Positions 6,262 through 8,004 of a DNA stretch of 8,004 bases are shown here, piece after piece. Under the pieces are notes generated by a model. That model was not told the DNA's origin. It searched no databases and worked only from the letters and a program-made list of their open reading frames with translations. Position 1 is the first letter of the stretch; each line of letters starts with the position of its first letter. A program made the position numbers and the translations under genes. Where the stretch lies: positions 1 through 8,004 of the forward strand of contig JAKSOM010000041.1 in the NCBI GenBank assembly GCA_024405585.1, given 5' to 3'. Origin of the DNA: Acidaminococcaceae bacterium (GTDB taxonomy: Bacteria > Bacillota > Negativicutes > Acidaminococcales > Acidaminococcaceae).

Positions 6262-7947
6262 TTATTTGAAATAGTCCCTGATTCCTTTGGCCACCAGATC
6301 CATGGCCTTGTTCTGGAACCAATTACCCTTAATTGTCTTCTCCTCCTTGGCATTGGTAATGAATCCCAATTCCATCAGTACCGCCGGCATATAGCAACGC
6401 TTGGTAACATAGAAGTTTGCCTGCCGCACACCCATATCATTCAAACCGAAATTGCTGGTCAATTGTTTATGAATGCAGTTGGCCAGTTTCCCGTCATACT
6501 TGGTCTTGGCGTAATAGTAAGTGCTGATGCCGGTGGCTTTTTTGTTCACACTGGCATTGATATGCAAACTGATGAACAAATCGGAACCATGGTTCTCCGC
6601 CACATTCACCCTGGCCTGCAACTCCTCCGCATCATCGGCGTTCTTTCCCGCCACATCCACATCCGCATTGCGGGTCAGATACACCGTAGCCCCCAAATCT
6701 TCCAAATCCGACTTCAATTTTCTGGCCATGGAAAGAGTGATGTTTTTCTCGTAGGTGCCCTTCTTACTCACCGCTCCCGGATCGCTGCCTCCATGCCCCG
6801 GGTCAATGGTTATAACCTTGCCCTTGATGCCGCCACCGGTGCGATACTCACCCTTTTTGTTCTTCTTGACTTCCTTCTCCTTCTTTGGTTTTTCCTCCCC
6901 GGAACCGACAGGCAAAACCTTGCTTACCGCCGATACCGCCGCAGACACATTCTTTTTTGCTTCGGATTCACCTGCTCCAGAACCGGCCTTTACCGCTACG
7001 GAGGATGTTGCAGTTTTATTCCTGCCAATGATATCCGCCACCTCATCCTTGCCCCGCTGAGCGGCCCTGGCCTGAATCTCATCCCTGTTGAGAGGACTGG
7101 AGCCCACCGTAACCTTAGGTTTTTGCATTGCCGTTACATTTGGTGTTGCCGACCCCGTCCCAGGGGCATTACCGGTCTTGGCCGGCGTCATCTTGACCTT
7201 CACCTGGGCCGGAGCACTGCTCTGTCCCGAAGCGTTCCCCATCCCGGTGCCGCTGCTTTTAGTTATCCCTGCCTGAGTTCTCTTGATTTCAGGAATCTTG
7301 GCAATCTGCTTAGGGTCCGCCAACTGTACCCCCTTGCTGCTCAACACAGAGGCAGGTATCAACTTCGGGTTCACATTTTGACTGGTCCTGACCGCAGCCC
7401 CTTCCTTAACTGAAGGTGCACCGCTGCCCACCGTAATCTTCGGCTCCTTCATAACCGATTGCACAGGCTCAGACGGAGCGACAACCTTAACCTGTTCCAC
7501 CACCGCCTTAGGCGGCTCCACCTTTGCAAAAGTGCCGCTGCTTATGACGGGCACCGTCTGCTTTTTCAACACATCAAAAACAATTCTGCTGGGCCGCTTG
7601 GTCACAGGGTCCTGCTTCAAGGTAAAATTCTTGATATCCTCCTTAGCAATCACCTGAGTTAAAGGCAATCTTATAATGGTTTCCGCCCCAGCCGCCTTAA
7701 CACTCATGCTCTTGGCAAACTCACTGGCCACATCCAACGTCCTGCTCTCGCCGTCCAAAGCCGTCTTCACCTTAATCACCAGGGTCTGATTCTCCACATT
7801 GGCAACAAAATCCGCCGGCTCCGTCAAATCAACCACCAGCCGCAAATTCTTCTCAGCATCCACACCCCATTTTACATCTGTCACACTGGCCTGGGCCGTA
7901 CTCCACAAAAGGGTACACCCTGCCAAAATACTTAAGAACCTTCTCAT
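6262..7947 (-). CDS. N-acetylmuramoyl-L-alanine amidase with N-terminal AMIN domain (AmiC-type)
   Basis: A 561-residue exported zinc amidase that cleaves the bond between N-acetylmuramic acid and the stem peptide. Residues 1-20 are a signal peptide ending AQA. Residues ~21-128 form an AMIN domain (SVTDVKWGVDAEKNLRLVVDL onward), used for envelope or septal targeting. A ~240-residue linker (130-372) is rich in Ala, Gly, Ser, Val and Lys, holds two related segments (EPKITVGSGAPS near 168, KPKVTVGSSPLN near 276) and ends in a Lys/Glu-rich run. The Amidase_3 catalytic domain spans ~375-561: DPGHGGSDPG with H385, E400 in YEKN, SLHINA with H462 as zinc ligands, and LMELGF with catalytic E526. The start at 7947 is preferred because GGAG lies 8 bases upstream and the signal peptide then begins MRRF; an in-frame ATG at 7977 would start inside the heptamer repeats. 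It is the first visible gene of the run leading to tsaD. Confidence 0.93.
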   Translation of the reverse strand: MRRFLSILAGCTLLWSTAQASVTDVKWGVDAEKNLRLVVDLTEPADFVANVENQTLVIKVKTALDGESRTLDVASEFAKSMSVKAAGAETIIRLPLTQVIAKEDIKNFTLKQDPVTKRPSRIVFDVLKKQTVPVISSGTFAKVEPPKAVVEQVKVVAPSEPVQSVMKEPKITVGSGAPSVKEGAAVRTSQNVNPKLIPASVLSSKGVQLADPKQIAKIPEIKRTQAGITKSSGTGMGNASGQSSAPAQVKVKMTPAKTGNAPGTGSATPNVTAMQKPKVTVGSSPLNRDEIQARAAQRGKDEVADIIGRNKTATSSVAVKAGSGAGESEAKKNVSAAVSAVSKVLPVGSGEEKPKKEKEVKKNKKGEYRTGGGIKGKVITIDPGHGGSDPGAVSKKGTYEKNITLSMARKLKSDLEDLGATVYLTRNADVDVAGKNADDAEELQARVNVAENHGSDLFISLHINASVNKKATGISTYYYAKTKYDGKLANCIHKQLTSNFGLNDMGVRQANFYVTKRCYMPAVLMELGFITNAKEEKTIKGNWFQNKAMDLVAKGIRDYFK

Positions 7948-7962
7948 CCGAACCACTCCACT

Positions 7963-8004
7963 ACTGTCCACTATCAACTATTCCCTATTGCCTATTGCCT
8001 ATTG
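7963..8004. repeat. Degenerate heptanucleotide tandem repeat array (incomplete at window edge)
   Basis: Read on the minus strand, six in-phase 7-mers follow one another: CAATAGG (8004-7998), CAATAGG (7997-7991), CAATAGG (7990-7984), GAATAGT (7983-7977), TGATAGT (7976-7970) and GGACAGT (7969-7963). The core is NNATAGN and it decays toward the amidase gene, ending next to the ribosome binding site GGAG (7959-7956). The array runs off the window, so its full size is unknown. It resembles in style the heptanucleotide short tandem repeats known between genes in other bacteria. Confidence 0.85.

Noticed and set aside
6058..7413. Long plus-strand open frame of 451 codons
   Set aside because: It lies antisense to the amidase and GerMN genes, which have full domain signatures. 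Its translation shows no recognisable domain and is rich in Arg, His, Leu and Pro, as expected for an antisense shadow.
7948..7977. Amidase start at ATG 7977
   Set aside because: It would place the heptamer repeats in the coding region and put ten extra residues before the signal peptide; the ATG at 7947 has a proper GGAG site.
7963..8004. CRISPR array
   Set aside because: The units are contiguous 7-mers without spacers, far too short for CRISPR repeats, and no cas genes are present.
7948..8004. Promoter for the amidase operon
   Set aside because: No -35/-10 pair with sensible spacing is visible in the repeat-filled 57 bases; the promoter probably lies beyond the window.

Overview
The window is ordinary, gene-dense bacterial chromosome of about 50% GC, most likely from a Firmicute with an outer membrane (class Negativicutes). 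This placement is inference. It rests on the Firmicutes-type neighbourhoods (DUF1934 next to argS; tsaE-tsaB-rimI-tsaD), an AMIN-Amidase_3 murein amidase, a GerMN lipoprotein, and a substrate-binding protein whose signal peptide has no lipobox, which suits a free periplasmic protein. Eight of the nine genes lie on the minus strand. Coding and non-coding stretches alike are G-rich on that strand, so the minus strand is probably the leading strand of replication.

The right block (about 8004 down to 3179, minus strand) is one tightly packed run. In transcription order it holds an N-acetylmuramoyl-L-alanine amidase with an N-terminal AMIN domain, a small GerMN lipoprotein, then tsaE, tsaB, rimI and tsaD. 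The last four form the classic cluster for the tRNA modification N6-threonylcarbamoyladenosine (t6A). Junctions are 12 bp, 0 bp, a 20-nt overlap, a 22-nt overlap and an ATGA overlap, which points to translational coupling. tsaC, the first enzyme of the pathway, is not present here. A degenerate 7-bp tandem repeat array runs from just before the amidase ribosome binding site to the window edge.

The middle (2053-3180) holds the only plus-strand gene, a solitary ABC-type solute-binding protein. It has its own near-consensus promoter and ends at a hairpin terminator that also serves tsaD from the other side. It shares a 104-bp divergent promoter region with a minus-strand CaiB/BaiF-family gene. 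In that region the -10 boxes of the two directions overlap, and an 11-bp tandem duplication gives the minus strand two extended -10 elements.

The left block (2052 down to 1, minus strand) contains the CaiB/BaiF-family protein, whose residues look more like an alpha-methylacyl-CoA racemase than a CoA-transferase. It is followed by a well-formed promoter and the DUF1934-argS pair; argS is cut by the window edge just after its HIGH-type motif.

I see no RNA gene, insertion sequence, phage or CRISPR array, and no gene-free stretch over 300 bases. I found no convincing undescribed multi-gene system. The most interesting items are the heptamer array, the overlapping divergent promoters and the racemase-like CaiB-family protein.
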